Assembly: GCA_002726335.1 (NCBI GenBank)
Contig: PBSR01000059.1
Coordinates: 1 to 26,712, forward strand
Origin: Gemmatimonadaceae bacterium
Lineage (GTDB): Bacteria; Latescibacterota; UBA2968; UBA8231
Length of the DNA: 26,712 bases
Direction of reading: 5' to 3'
Part shown: piece by piece, positions 16,172-24,906 of the stretch
Layout of the letters: every line of letters begins with the position of its first letter
How positions within the stretch are numbered: the first letter of the stretch is position 1
Notes under the pieces: model-generated
Told to the model about the DNA's origin: nothing
What the model saw: the letters and a program-made list of their open reading frames with translations, nothing else
Databases searched by the model: none
Translations under genes and position numbers: made by a program

Positions 16172-16555
16172 CTACGGCCTGCCCCGCCGACGCCCGGCCG
16201 ACACCCCGCGGGTGAGGTGCCAGCCACTCCCATGCTCACAGGCATAGACGCGCAGGTCGGCGCCCTGCTCGCGCCGCAGGATGTCCGCCCGCCGCTGCGC
16301 CTCTGACTCGTTCCTGTAGGTATCCTTGGGTCGACCGTCGGCACCCGTACATTGCCCACACTTCGTACTCGGGGTCTGCCGATTCGCGGGAGACAGGTGC
16401 CACCGCTCGCAGGTGTCGCAGCGATAGGGCACCAGCTGCTTGCCGAACCGCTCCCGGGCATGGACGGCCCCCTCCTCGGCCTCGGACTCACTGTCATACT
16501 CGGTCAGCGGCTTGCCCGACGTCCTGCCCACGCAGGTATCGCTCTTGATGCTCAA
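16172..16555 (-). CDS. Duplicated zinc-ribbon-like small protein
   Basis: This is a 127-residue protein built of two copies of a roughly 48-residue unit, at residues 8-56 and 69-116. Each unit starts with Cys, has a YxxESEA helix rich in Glu and Arg, then a Y-x-C...WHL ending. Unit one ends CDTCERWHLSP (Cys47, Cys50, His53). Unit two ends CEHGSGWHLTR, with only Cys106 left of the CxxC. A CGQC pair (Cys66, Cys69) bridges the units. The C-terminus is basic (GRRRGRP). The pattern suggests metal binding and perhaps nucleic-acid contact, but no function is known to me. The start is a TTG with a weak ribosome site, 17 bp after the oxidoreductase stop, and its own stop nearly touches the convergent rrf2 stop. 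Confidence 0.7.
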   Translation of the reverse strand: MSIKSDTCVGRTSGKPLTEYDSESEAEEGAVHARERFGKQLVPYRCDTCERWHLSPANRQTPSTKCGQCTGADGRPKDTYRNESEAQRRADILRREQGADLRVYACEHGSGWHLTRGVSAGRRRGRP

Positions 16556-16572
16556 GTCCGGACTCGCATGCC

Positions 16573-17544
16573 TTATTGACGCTCCACCATGCCAGTACTC
16601 GGAGCACCGTCGGCGCCATCCATGGACCGCTGCACCCGGTCGATGAGTGCCATCACCGGCAGCACCTCGGTGCAGCTCGTCAGTGCCGTGCGGCCCTCCC
16701 GGATGGCGGCGAAGAACTCTCCGTCCTGGGCCTCGACACCGGAGGGCCCCGAGACCTCGATGTCGTTGCCCTCGTGGTCGGTGAGACCGCCCTTGTTCGA
16801 CAGGTATGTCGCTTCTTCACCGATGAACCGGTAGAACCCCTGGATCGGCCCGTGGTTGTTGAAGGACTGAGAGGCGCTCACCAGGCAACCGCTGCGGGAC
16901 TTGAGGGCGATGGTGACGTCCATCGGCACCTTCAGTGTTTCGTGTACGGGCCCGCACTGTCCCCAGGCCTCCATGTCCGGGTCGCCGAGAATCCAGTAGA
17001 CCATGTCGAGCATGTGGCAGGCCTGATGCCAGAGCAGATCATCGGTCCAGATGCGCGGCTTGCCAAAGCGGTTCTCGTTCACCCGGCGGAAGAAATAGGT
17101 CTGCTGTACGATGTGGTGCAGGTGCAGCTTTCCGTCGCGAACGTCTTCATGGATCTTGCGGAAAGCCGGAGTGAAACGCTGGGTGTGGCACATCATCGCC
17201 ACTTTCCCCGAGCTGGCTTCGGCAGCAGCAACGCGTTGCGACTCCGCCAGAGACAGACCCATGGGCAACTCCAGCAGCACGTGCTTGCCCTTCTCCAGGG
17301 CCATCACCGTCTGCTCGCAATGCACCTGGTTGGGGCTGGTGATGACCGCTGCCTCAACCCCCGGTTGATCGAGACATTCCTCCAGGTCGGTGGACACGTG
17401 TTCGATCCCGTGATCGCTGGCAAAGGCCTCGGCGTCGGCGAGTACTCCCCCCGCCAGGGTGACCACCTCGACATCCTGCATGTCCTGCAGCGCCTTGATG
17501 TGGGTGATGCCCTGGGCACCCTCACCCACGAGACAGACTTTCAT
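16573..17544 (-). CDS. Gfo/Idh/MocA oxidoreductase, LigC-like
   Basis: This 323-residue protein has an N-terminal NAD(P)-binding domain (VGEGAQGITHIKAL, residues 6-19) and the Gfo/Idh/MocA C-terminal domain. The segments HTQRFTPAFRKIH, QQTYFFRRVNENRFGKPR, WTDDLLWHQACHMLD and SQSFNNHGPIQGFYR resemble my recollection of LigC, the 4-carboxy-2-hydroxymuconate semialdehyde hemiacetal dehydrogenase of protocatechuate 4,5-cleavage. No other gene of that pathway is in the window, so a different substrate is equally possible. The conserved Lys of the family dinucleotide domain (EKP in many members) is replaced by the sequence LLELPMG, as in LigC-type proteins. Co-transcription with the upstream membrane protein is likely (23-bp gap). 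Confidence 0.85.
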   Translation of the reverse strand: MKVCLVGEGAQGITHIKALQDMQDVEVVTLAGGVLADAEAFASDHGIEHVSTDLEECLDQPGVEAAVITSPNQVHCEQTVMALEKGKHVLLELPMGLSLAESQRVAAAEASSGKVAMMCHTQRFTPAFRKIHEDVRDGKLHLHHIVQQTYFFRRVNENRFGKPRIWTDDLLWHQACHMLDMVYWILGDPDMEAWGQCGPVHETLKVPMDVTIALKSRSGCLVSASQSFNNHGPIQGFYRFIGEEATYLSNKGGLTDHEGNDIEVSGPSGVEAQDGEFFAAIREGRTALTSCTEVLPVMALIDRVQRSMDGADGAPSTGMVERQ

Positions 17545-17567
17545 TGTGGCTCTCTTTCTGGTCTGGT

Positions 17568-19406
17568 TCAGTCGGATACCAGTGGAAAGTACGTGTACAC
17601 CAGGTCGCTGACATATCGCTCACCGCCACCGGTACCGGTGATGCACAGCGCATAGTAGACTCCAGGTTTCACCACAACGAGACGATTCTCGAGGGTCCAG
17701 GAATGTCCCGCTGCGTCCGTTGCTGCCATCGGCCGAGTCTGTCCGCTGTGGGACACACCCGGTTTCCACGAGCTTTCCGTTTCCTCGCACAGACTCGGTC
17801 CGGCGACGCCAAGGCGACCTGCGTAGGTGATCGCCATCAGTCCTTCCCAGTTCGAGGCGAAACGGGTCTTCTCAATAAGGGTGAACCCGGCCCTGTCGCT
17901 GTCGATCCTCATAGCCGGTTCCGAGCCGAAGGCCGGTGTATACCAGCGAAGATCGGCCTGTCCCGACGTGATCTGCCACTTTGTCCCTTGCCGAGGGTAC
18001 ACACGACTGCCATTGGTCAGCGCCAGCAGACGCATGTCGCCACCTCGATATACCTCGTCAAAGGGCTTCTCCGGCATCTGCAGATGATACAGACTGTCAC
18101 TGTCGGTCAGTGCATAGTTGGAGAACTGTGCCCGGGGGTCGGTGTCGAGCCAGACGAACAACAGGGCGTCGAGAACCCCTTCTTCGAGCACCCGCAGCAA
18201 CCCGTGCTTCTCTGCGTCACCCGTGTAGAGATCGAGTGGCACGTCGACGAACAGAGGAGCGATCAGTGCTTCCCTCCCCGACCGTGCATCGAAAGCCTGA
18301 GCGAGGGCTTCGAACCCGTGATCCCGGCTCTGGAAGTGGAGGAGCGACCATCCACTGAGGGCCAGTGCGCCAGCACACAACACGGCGCCGAGCCTGCGGA
18401 CGTGTGTGTTGGAATCGACGACCCAGACAGCGACCAGGATTGACGTGGCCGGCAGCAGATAGAAGTACGAGCGTCCCGGGCCAGCCATGCCACTGACCAC
18501 GGCCACGAGTATGGGAAACATGGCCACCACCGCCACCTGCACCGCCAACCCGCCACATCGTTGTGCCAGCCGTATCGCACCCAGGACTGCAGAACTGACG
18601 ATCGCGACGACGGCCCCGCCGCCGAGCAGCAGTGTGAAGCCGGATGCCAACGTTCTGAGGGACGCGACGGGGTCTGCCCACACCTTCGTTCCCCAGCGCT
18701 CGGAAGCCGTCAGGAGATCGTCGAGCACGTAACCGTATGCGGCCAGGCTTGCCAGAGATGCGGTCAGCACAGTCCCTGCGGCGAAGGCTCCATTCCCCGC
18801 ACCGTGGTCCTTCCGGGCCCGCCAGGCGCTCCATCCCCCCAGGGAGAGCAGAAAGAGGCCACCGCTGGGAAGCGTCCAGGTCGCCAGCAAACCTGCCGCG
18901 CCAAAACCAAGCCAGAACCATCGCCTGCCGCGCTGCGCGATCAGAGCCGACCACCAGGCGAGTGTCGTCCAGAGCACCAGAGAGGAATAGCCGCGTGCTG
19001 AGGTCGAGTAGGATACGTGCGATGGGTGCAGGGCGAGATGCCAGGCGGCCACAACCCCCGCCGTCGGTGAACCGAGCGCGGCGGCGACCAATCCCGCCGT
19101 CGCCGGCACGGTGGCCACACCTGACACGAATGCCGGTGCCCGCAGCATCCATTCGTCGTGACCGTCGAAGACCTGCGAGGACAGCCGCATCAGTGCGGTA
19201 TGCAGAATGTGGTTGTTCGGCTGGTGATAGGTGGTGAAGATCTGCTCGTACGATTCAACGGCGTACCCCAGCCAGGAGAAGGCCTCATCGTGTGTGATCT
19301 CCTGATCGAGCCTGGGAACCCGCAGAAGGACCGCTGCGAGGGTAGCCAGGAGAATCCACCCCAGGGCCGCGCGCTTCGAAAGCTCCAGAGGCCAGGCGGC
19401 TCTCAA
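17568..19406 (-). CDS. Multi-pass membrane protein, GT-C glycosyltransferase-like (GT39/ArnT type)
   Basis: This protein of about 612 residues has eight to ten hydrophobic segments in the first ~380 residues and a soluble C-terminal domain of about 230 residues. After the first membrane helix (WILLATLAAVLLRV), the loop THDEAFSW carries the acidic pair used by GT-C enzymes. HQPNNHILHTALMRL follows, as in PMT/ArnT-like proteins. It therefore probably transfers a sugar from a lipid-linked donor on the outer face of the membrane, though the acceptor is unknown. The open frame extends further upstream inside nadE; the start is placed at TTG 19406, which overlaps the nadE stop by four bases. That start is uncertain because no clear ribosome site precedes it. 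Confidence 0.75.
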   Translation of the reverse strand: MRAAWPLELSKRAALGWILLATLAAVLLRVPRLDQEITHDEAFSWLGYAVESYEQIFTTYHQPNNHILHTALMRLSSQVFDGHDEWMLRAPAFVSGVATVPATAGLVAAALGSPTAGVVAAWHLALHPSHVSYSTSARGYSSLVLWTTLAWWSALIAQRGRRWFWLGFGAAGLLATWTLPSGGLFLLSLGGWSAWRARKDHGAGNGAFAAGTVLTASLASLAAYGYVLDDLLTASERWGTKVWADPVASLRTLASGFTLLLGGGAVVAIVSSAVLGAIRLAQRCGGLAVQVAVVAMFPILVAVVSGMAGPGRSYFYLLPATSILVAVWVVDSNTHVRRLGAVLCAGALALSGWSLLHFQSRDHGFEALAQAFDARSGREALIAPLFVDVPLDLYTGDAEKHGLLRVLEEGVLDALLFVWLDTDPRAQFSNYALTDSDSLYHLQMPEKPFDEVYRGGDMRLLALTNGSRVYPRQGTKWQITSGQADLRWYTPAFGSEPAMRIDSDRAGFTLIEKTRFASNWEGLMAITYAGRLGVAGPSLCEETESSWKPGVSHSGQTRPMAATDAAGHSWTLENRLVVVKPGVYYALCITGTGGGERYVSDLVYTYFPLVSD

Positions 19407-21361
19407 CTCACTGGCGGCCAGGACGGTAGTGTTCGAACCCGGGCCGCCGCCTCTTCCCACCGGCGCGGCGCACACCCCGGTATCTGGCTTTCGCGCAGAT
19501 CGAAGCCGAAGGCGCGCTTGCTCAACACGATCAACGGTGGAGACTGGATTCTCTTGTAGTAGTTGATGCGCAGCTGTCGGTCCACCCATTGCAGGTCCTC
19601 GAGCCAGGCCGCCGGATCAGGGAAGGCAGCCCGAAACTCGTCCGCTTCCCAGGACCAGCCGAGGCGGTCCAGCAGGCAGCCGTCGAGGAGCCAGTCGACG
19701 AGATCCACCGGATGCCGCCGATATTCGATCAGCTGGCGCAGCACAGCACAGTGGTAGCCGTAGAGGATCGGATCTCCCTTGCCCTGGGTGACATCCTGTT
19801 CCGCGGACAGCTCGGCGCTGGGCACCGTCGTGCGGTCGAGCAGGTTCTCCGGGATGACTTCCCGTTCGAAGATGACTTCGTTGAGATACTGCCCGAGTTC
19901 GAAGACCTGCACCTTGTAGAGGTCCCCGATGGGCGCCACGGCACCGTCGAGATCTCCGTACAGAGTCGTGTAGCCGAGAGCGAGCTCGGTCTTGTTGCCA
20001 TTGTTGGTGAACAGCATCTCGTGTTTGGCGGCGATACCGGCCAGTACATCCGAGGAGCGGATCCGCGCCTGGATGTTCTCGTCTACCAGACGGGTGTACT
20101 CCCCCTCGGATCGCCGAAACACCGCGGCGCGCACGATGTCACCTACCGAACCGTACAGCGTCTCGATGGGAATGCTGAGAAAGTCAATATCCAGCGCCGC
20201 CGCCAGATCTGCGGCGTTGTCCCGTGTCACGGCGGCGTTGAAGCTCGTGGGCATGTTGACGGCGAACACGCGTTCGGCACCGAAAGCGCGCTCCAGCAGA
20301 CAGGCGACGACACTCGAATCGATGCCCCCGGAAGCCCCGACCAGGTATCGGCCGGGCTCGCCGCGGAAGTGCTCCAAGTGACGCAGACCCTGCAGGATCG
20401 CCTCGTAGACGGACTCCACCTCGCTCGTCGCCTCGTCGGCTAACTTCCCGGTCGTGTGGCCACCACCGATGGTGACGAGATCCTCCCGCCAGCCCGGCGC
20501 CCGCGCGACGAGGCTGCCATCCCCTTCGTAGGCGGTCGTATCACCGTCGAAGACGAGGATGTTCTTGCCGTTGTTCTGTGCACCCACATGGTTGACGTAG
20601 AGGAACGGTACTGGCGATCGTTTGAGGATGTCCCTTACAGTGCGGTTGCGTTTGTCGTTCTTCTGCCATGTCCAGGGAGACGACGACAGATTGAACACGG
20701 CCTGGGCACCGGCTCGGGCAAAATGTCCCAGCGTATCGAGGATCTCCTCGCCCCATGAGTAATCCTGGCACCAGATGTCCTCACACAACTGGGCGCCAAA
20801 GCGGAACGTACCGCCGCCGCTTCGCGGGACCTCAAAGGGGATGGCCCAGTCGTAGACCGAACGTCCCTGCTCCTGCGCCAGGGTCCGGGCGGAGACGAAG
20901 TGACGATCATCGTCGAAGAAGCGGTAGTTGGGCTGCAGTGTCTTGGGCTGGCAGCCGGCAGGCAGACCGAGAGGCAGATCGGGGCGATCCACCCACTCCC
21001 CATCGTGACAGACGCGGACGGCATTGACCTTTCGCGAGCGGCCGTCCTGGCCGATCCCCTCGCGGTCGAAGTGGACGTTGCCGAACAGCAGCGTCAGACC
21101 GGCGCTTGCGACCCGAAGGCGATCGCTGCAGGCAGCCCAGTCTTCGACGAGGGCGTCTACCTCCCAGAGGTCGCCGAGGATGTACCCTGGCACGCACATC
21201 TCCGGGAAGGCGATGACCTCTACCCCGGCCTGGCGGGCCTCGGTTATCACGGTCTCCATGCGCACCACGTTGAGATCGGCCCGACCGGGCTTGACCTCCA
21301 TCTGCGCCAGCGCGATGCGAGGCAGGTCGGCCACCCGCGGCATGTGCGTGGGCTCGGACAT
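19403..21361 (-). CDS. nadE: Glutamine-dependent NAD+ synthetase
   Basis: This 652-residue enzyme converts nicotinate adenine dinucleotide to NAD+ using ammonia from glutamine. The N-terminal nitrilase-type glutaminase has its triad: Glu54 (AFPEMCVPGY), Lys140 (PKTLQPNYRFF) and Cys193 (AQLCEDIW). The C-terminal synthetase has the ATP pyrophosphatase loop SGGIDSS (344-350), TNNGNKTELALGY and a late KRIQSPPLIVLSKRAFG. The length matches two-domain NadE proteins. The ATG overlaps the aminotransferase stop by one base. It is the last step of the salvage pathway begun by pncA and pncB in the same cluster. Confidence 0.95.
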   Translation of the reverse strand: MSEPTHMPRVADLPRIALAQMEVKPGRADLNVVRMETVITEARQAGVEVIAFPEMCVPGYILGDLWEVDALVEDWAACSDRLRVASAGLTLLFGNVHFDREGIGQDGRSRKVNAVRVCHDGEWVDRPDLPLGLPAGCQPKTLQPNYRFFDDDRHFVSARTLAQEQGRSVYDWAIPFEVPRSGGGTFRFGAQLCEDIWCQDYSWGEEILDTLGHFARAGAQAVFNLSSSPWTWQKNDKRNRTVRDILKRSPVPFLYVNHVGAQNNGKNILVFDGDTTAYEGDGSLVARAPGWREDLVTIGGGHTTGKLADEATSEVESVYEAILQGLRHLEHFRGEPGRYLVGASGGIDSSVVACLLERAFGAERVFAVNMPTSFNAAVTRDNAADLAAALDIDFLSIPIETLYGSVGDIVRAAVFRRSEGEYTRLVDENIQARIRSSDVLAGIAAKHEMLFTNNGNKTELALGYTTLYGDLDGAVAPIGDLYKVQVFELGQYLNEVIFEREVIPENLLDRTTVPSAELSAEQDVTQGKGDPILYGYHCAVLRQLIEYRRHPVDLVDWLLDGCLLDRLGWSWEADEFRAAFPDPAAWLEDLQWVDRQLRINYYKRIQSPPLIVLSKRAFGFDLRESQIPGCAPRRWEEAAARVRTLPSWPPVS

Positions 21362-22527
21362 CAACCAGCGGCGGTCGCCTCACGCCGGGCGCCGCTGGCA
21401 CACGCGTCACGGATGCACTGTCCAAGCACCGGGATGCCCTCGCCGATTGCCGACACCGTGGGCTGACCGAAGGCCAGTCGGATATTGGCTACGTCCTCGT
21501 TGTGAATGTGGAAGCCCCGTCCTCGTGCGCAGCGCACGCCACGCTCGGCGGTGTGCTTGAGCAGGTGATCGAGATCGACATCCTCGGGCAGGTTCACCCA
21601 GATGAACAGGCCACCGGCGGGTCGTGACCAGCTGCAAATGTCGGCCACGCTCTCCTCCAGACCGGCGAAGACGGCGGCGCGCTTCTGTTTGAGGGCTGTG
21701 TTCATCTCGGCGCAGTGATCCCAGAGCCGATCGCGGAAGAACTCCGCCAGCACCGATGCGGTGAGCAGACTGTTGCCCCCGTCGTAACGGCGATCGAGGA
21801 GTTTCTGCAGCATGGGCGGCCGGGCGTGGATGTACCCTTCCCGCACTCCCGGTCCCAGGATCTTCGACAGCGAGCCCAGATAGATGTGATCGGTGCCCTC
21901 CGGGTCCAGGGCGTACAGCGCTGGCTCCTTGTCGCCGTCGAAATGTACGTCGGCGTAGCAGTTGTCCTCGACGATGGGCACGGCGAAGCGCCGCGCTATC
22001 TCGATGATCTGCAGACGGCGATTCCTGGGCATGACCGAGCCGGTGGGATTCTGATACGTCGCCAGGATGTAGAGAAAGCGGGGGGGCGTGCCCGCTGTCT
22101 GCAGAGCCCCCAGCACACGCTCCAGATCTTCTGGCAGCATACCCTCTTCGTCGAGGGCGACACCTTCCAGACGCAGCCCGAGCCGACGGTAGGCGCCGAT
22201 CGTACCCGAATAGGTGAGTTCCTCACAGACGACGATGTTCTCACTGCCGTCATCTTTCATCAGGGCTTCGGCCACCAGCGTCACCCCCTGCATGGAGCCG
22301 TTGGTCAGCGTGATGTGATCCGGTGACACGACCACGCCTTCGCGCTCTGACTCGCGCGCCGCCATCGCCTCACGCAGTCCCTGGTGACCTAGATCGCCCG
22401 GGTACCGGGTAAAATCCTCACCCACCTGCACAATCGCACGCCCTGCCGCGGCGGCGAGCGCCTGTGTGGGGAAGGTCTCGGGGTTCGTACAACCGCTGCC
22501 AAAATCGTAAACCGGTCTGTCTGCCAT
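21361..22527 (-). CDS. PLP-dependent class I/II aminotransferase (2-aminoadipate transaminase-like)
   Basis: This is a 388-residue fold-type I aminotransferase. It shows NGSMQGVTLVAEAL near 76-89, ATYQNPTG (156-163), VEDNCYADV (187-194) and the PLP lysine Lys222 in GSLSKILGPGVREGYI, followed by the C-terminal Arg region (NIRLAFGQ). The overall pattern is that of LysN/2-aminoadipate transaminases and the catalytic domains of MocR regulators; no GntR helix-turn-helix is fused. An AGGAGG overlapping the pncB stop serves as ribosome site. It sits between pncB and nadE in a tightly packed run, yet NAD salvage needs no transaminase, so its role there is unexplained. Confidence 0.9.
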   Translation of the reverse strand: MADRPVYDFGSGCTNPETFPTQALAAAAGRAIVQVGEDFTRYPGDLGHQGLREAMAARESEREGVVVSPDHITLTNGSMQGVTLVAEALMKDDGSENIVVCEELTYSGTIGAYRRLGLRLEGVALDEEGMLPEDLERVLGALQTAGTPPRFLYILATYQNPTGSVMPRNRRLQIIEIARRFAVPIVEDNCYADVHFDGDKEPALYALDPEGTDHIYLGSLSKILGPGVREGYIHARPPMLQKLLDRRYDGGNSLLTASVLAEFFRDRLWDHCAEMNTALKQKRAAVFAGLEESVADICSWSRPAGGLFIWVNLPEDVDLDHLLKHTAERGVRCARGRGFHIHNEDVANIRLAFGQPTVSAIGEGIPVLGQCIRDACASGARREATAAG

Positions 22528-22536
22528 GCTGTCCTC

Positions 22537-23538
22537 CTACGCCAGATCGAGGCGTTGCAGCCTCGGGTTGGGAGTTGGGCCCGGCTGGCGGCCACGCTTG
22601 GCCACCGCCTGTCCCTCGACCTCTTTCAAGTCCGCCGTAAAGTCGACGGCGCGGGCGCCGCTGATGTGACTGCCCACCCCGAAACCGTCGACAGGTGACG
22701 ACGCCTCGACGAAGGCCGTAATCCGATCGGGTGTCATGCCACCCGATACGAGAATCTTCACCTGCCCGTGACCCGCCTGATCCAGGCCGTCACGTACTCG
22801 CGTCACCAGATCCGGCGTGACGCCACCGAGTTCCGAGGGTGTGTCGAGACGAACGCCCCAGAGATCGTCGAGGGCCTCGGCAACGCGGATGCTCTCTTCC
22901 GCCTCGTCACGAAAGGTGTCGACGAGGACCAGGCGATGCACCTGCCTGTCGATGTGCCGATCGAAGGCCCGGGCCGCCGCCAGCGTATCCCCGTACAGCA
23001 GGATCAGTGCGTGTGGCATGGTGCCACTCGGTTCCTTCCCCACCAACCGGGCACCCCCTGGTGTGGCGCATCCGGCACACCCCCCTACGACGGCGGCGTA
23101 TTCCAGGCGGTGGCTCACGTCAGGATGCACATGGCGCGCACCGAAGTGTACGATGGGGATCCCCGACGCCGCCACGACGCACTCAGCCGCTGCGGTGGCC
23201 CAACCCGTCTCACTCGCCAGCGTGCCCAGCAGCGCGGTCTCGAATCGACCGAAGGTGAGGTACGGACCCTGGATCTGCAGCACCGGTTCCTTCGGCGCGA
23301 AGGAGCTGCCTTCGGGCAACCGGTGGACGGCACTGTCGGTCCCGGCCAGAGCCTGCCGCAGCAGCTCTTCTGCCTCGCGCATCCCACACAGCCGCGCCGG
23401 CCGTCGCGCGAACACCTCCATCACCACCTGGGGATTGAGCCCTTCCGCCTCGAGGACATCTCTCGCCCTCAGGAAGTAGACGTCGGCGTTGTCGCCTGCA
23501 AGCGTCGCCGGCGTCGGCGCGAATCCGGAATCGGGCAT
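22537..23538 (-). CDS. pncB: Nicotinate phosphoribosyltransferase
   Basis: This 333-residue NAPRTase-family enzyme makes nicotinate mononucleotide from nicotinate and PRPP. Characteristic segments include DNADVYFLRARDVL at the N-terminus, EPVLQIQGPY, FGARHVHPD, GTMPHALILLYGD, VDTFRDEAEES and the phosphate-binding KILVSGGMTPDRI and GVGSHIS. The protein is shorter than the approximately 400-residue Escherichia coli enzyme and resembles the compact archaeal/bacterial subgroup. The gene starts two bases after the pncA stop, consistent with consecutive salvage steps. The last ~30 residues (QAVAKRGRQPGPTPNPRLQ) are typical of this subgroup. Confidence 0.92.
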   Translation of the reverse strand: MPDSGFAPTPATLAGDNADVYFLRARDVLEAEGLNPQVVMEVFARRPARLCGMREAEELLRQALAGTDSAVHRLPEGSSFAPKEPVLQIQGPYLTFGRFETALLGTLASETGWATAAAECVVAASGIPIVHFGARHVHPDVSHRLEYAAVVGGCAGCATPGGARLVGKEPSGTMPHALILLYGDTLAAARAFDRHIDRQVHRLVLVDTFRDEAEESIRVAEALDDLWGVRLDTPSELGGVTPDLVTRVRDGLDQAGHGQVKILVSGGMTPDRITAFVEASSPVDGFGVGSHISGARAVDFTADLKEVEGQAVAKRGRQPGPTPNPRLQRLDLA

Positions 23539-23540
23539 GA

Positions 23541-24068
23541 TCAGCGATTCGTGATCCGGGCCCCCAGGATCTTCTCCATGTGATCGAGGGCCCAGGCATG
23601 TTGACCGGCATCAAAGCTGGTCACACAGTCGGCGGGCACCTCGACGGCGTAGTCCCGGTTGCGCAGTCCGGCCACCGTGTGCAGAACACAGATATCGGTG
23701 CAGTCCCCCATGACAACGACCTCGTCCGGGGTCAACTCCTGCAGTCGGTCTCCCAGGTCGGTTTCAAAAAAAGCGGAGTAGCGGCGCTTCTTCACCACCA
23801 CGGCAACAGCTGCCAGGTCGGCAAGTTCGTCGATGACCAACTCCTCCCCGGAGCCTTCGATGCAGTGCGGGGGAAACATGTCGAACTCGCGATCGTCAGG
23901 CACATGCGTGTCCTGGGTGAAGAACAGGACAGCTCCCTGCGCCTTCTCGCGCTCCACCCGTCGGCGCACCGGCTCGATGATGCGTCGGGCCTCGTCTCCA
24001 CAGTACAAGGTCCCGGTTGGCTTCAGGAACCCGTTCTGCATATCGACGACGATCACGGCGCGGGGCAT
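23541..24068 (-). CDS. pncA: Nicotinamidase (isochorismatase-like hydrolase)
   Basis: This 175-residue cysteine hydrolase of the isochorismatase fold most likely deamidates nicotinamide to nicotinate. The catalytic triad is Asp9 (VVDMQNGF), Lys93 or Lys94 (VVKKRRYSAF) and Cys127 (GDCTDICVLH). Metal ligands of nicotinamidases are suggested by Asp53 and His55 (TQDTH) and His68 (FPPHC). The TDICVLHT segment and the pncB and nadE neighbours favour nicotinamidase over other family members. ATG 24068 is chosen because GGAGG at 24078-24082 is nine bases upstream; ATG 24074 would be only three bases away. Confidence 0.9.
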   Translation of the reverse strand: MPRAVIVVDMQNGFLKPTGTLYCGDEARRIIEPVRRRVEREKAQGAVLFFTQDTHVPDDREFDMFPPHCIEGSGEELVIDELADLAAVAVVVKKRRYSAFFETDLGDRLQELTPDEVVVMGDCTDICVLHTVAGLRNRDYAVEVPADCVTSFDAGQHAWALDHMEKILGARITNR

Positions 24069-24118
24069 GACCATTCACCTCCAAAGGGAAAGATACACGC
24101 GTGGAGTGACTGACCAAC

Positions 24119-24844
24119 TCATGAATTGCTCCGGCCCACGCGAGCCGTGTAGAGTCCTCGACCAGCAAGTCCCTGGCGGTCATGGTGAATGTCGCAGAAT
24201 CCAGCTTCTGTCAGAGCCGACTCCATCTGACGGTGGGTGAAGAGGCCGAGCTCATGGGTTTCGGTTGAGTAGTCAATGCCCTCCGGTGTACCGACGAGAT
24301 AGTGGATATCCAGCACCGAGACGCAATCGGCGCCGTCCTGCCGGCGTGTCGAGCGTGACATGCGGACGACCGTGACCTCACCTTCTCGGCTATGGTGCCG
24401 ATGAATCGCGGGCGACTCGAACGCGTCAGGTGTCAGCCAGGGCTCGATGACGACAACACCACGAGGCGTGAGGTGTTCGCGGCAACAGGTGAGGGTGCGC
24501 ACCAGGTCGGCACGCGACCGGGCGTAGCCGATGGAACCGAACAGGCAGATGACCGTATCGTAGAGCCGATCGAGACGGAAATCCCGCATGTCGGCCACAT
24601 GGTACCGCCCACGCTGGTTGCGCCGGCGCGCCGTCTCGACGAATTCTGACTTGAGATCGAGGCCGTCCACCTCGTAGTAGCGGCAGAGATGTTCGTCGTG
24701 CGCGCCGGTGCCGCAGGCTACATCGAGCACCGTATGCAGAGATGGATCAAGGTGCGAGAGATGCTCACGCAACAGGTGTGCTTCGCGCTCGTAGTCCTTG
24801 ACGGAGTAGAGAACGTCGTACTGCTCGGCACTCAACTGGAACAT
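24119..24844 (-). CDS. Class I SAM-dependent methyltransferase
   Basis: This is a 241-residue methyltransferase. Motif I is VLDVACGTGAHDEHL (around residues 40-54), the acidic end of the next strand is VDGLDLKSEF, and motif IV-like residues are YDTVICLFGSIGY. The rest (VVIEPWLTPDAF and a C-terminal beta sheet) matches small-molecule methyltransferases of the Methyltransf_11/25 type. The start is set at ATG 24844 (FQLSAEQYDVLY, a typical N-terminus); longer frames would read through a terminator hairpin. Only about 17 bases separate the end of that hairpin from the ATG and no strong ribosome site is seen, hinting at attenuation control. It heads the run leading to pncA. The substrate is unknown. 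Confidence 0.88.
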   Translation of the reverse strand: MFQLSAEQYDVLYSVKDYEREAHLLREHLSHLDPSLHTVLDVACGTGAHDEHLCRYYEVDGLDLKSEFVETARRRNQRGRYHVADMRDFRLDRLYDTVICLFGSIGYARSRADLVRTLTCCREHLTPRGVVVIEPWLTPDAFESPAIHRHHSREGEVTVVRMSRSTRRQDGADCVSVLDIHYLVGTPEGIDYSTETHELGLFTHRQMESALTEAGFCDIHHDRQGLAGRGLYTARVGRSNS

Positions 24845-24860
24845 GGTTCTGCCATTGACG

Positions 24861-24888
24861 AGAAAAGGCCCGGGAGAACCCGGGCCTT
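24861..24888 (-). terminator. Intrinsic terminator or attenuator hairpin
   Basis: AAGGCCCGGG (24865-24874) and CCCGGGCCTT (24879-24888) form a perfect 10-bp stem with a four-base loop. On the minus strand the stem is followed by TTCT, giving TTTTCT across the stem base, while the plus-strand side (GCTCGC) is not T-rich. It therefore terminates minus-strand transcripts, either from lpd or from the structured element just upstream. Confidence 0.8.
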
Positions 24889-24906
24889 GCTCGCTGCCGA
24901 TGAACG

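Noticed and set aside
19407..19589. Longer N-terminus for the GT-C-like membrane protein
   Set aside because: The extra 61 codons lie entirely inside the conserved nadE 3' end and are Arg/Gly/Pro-rich shadow sequence.
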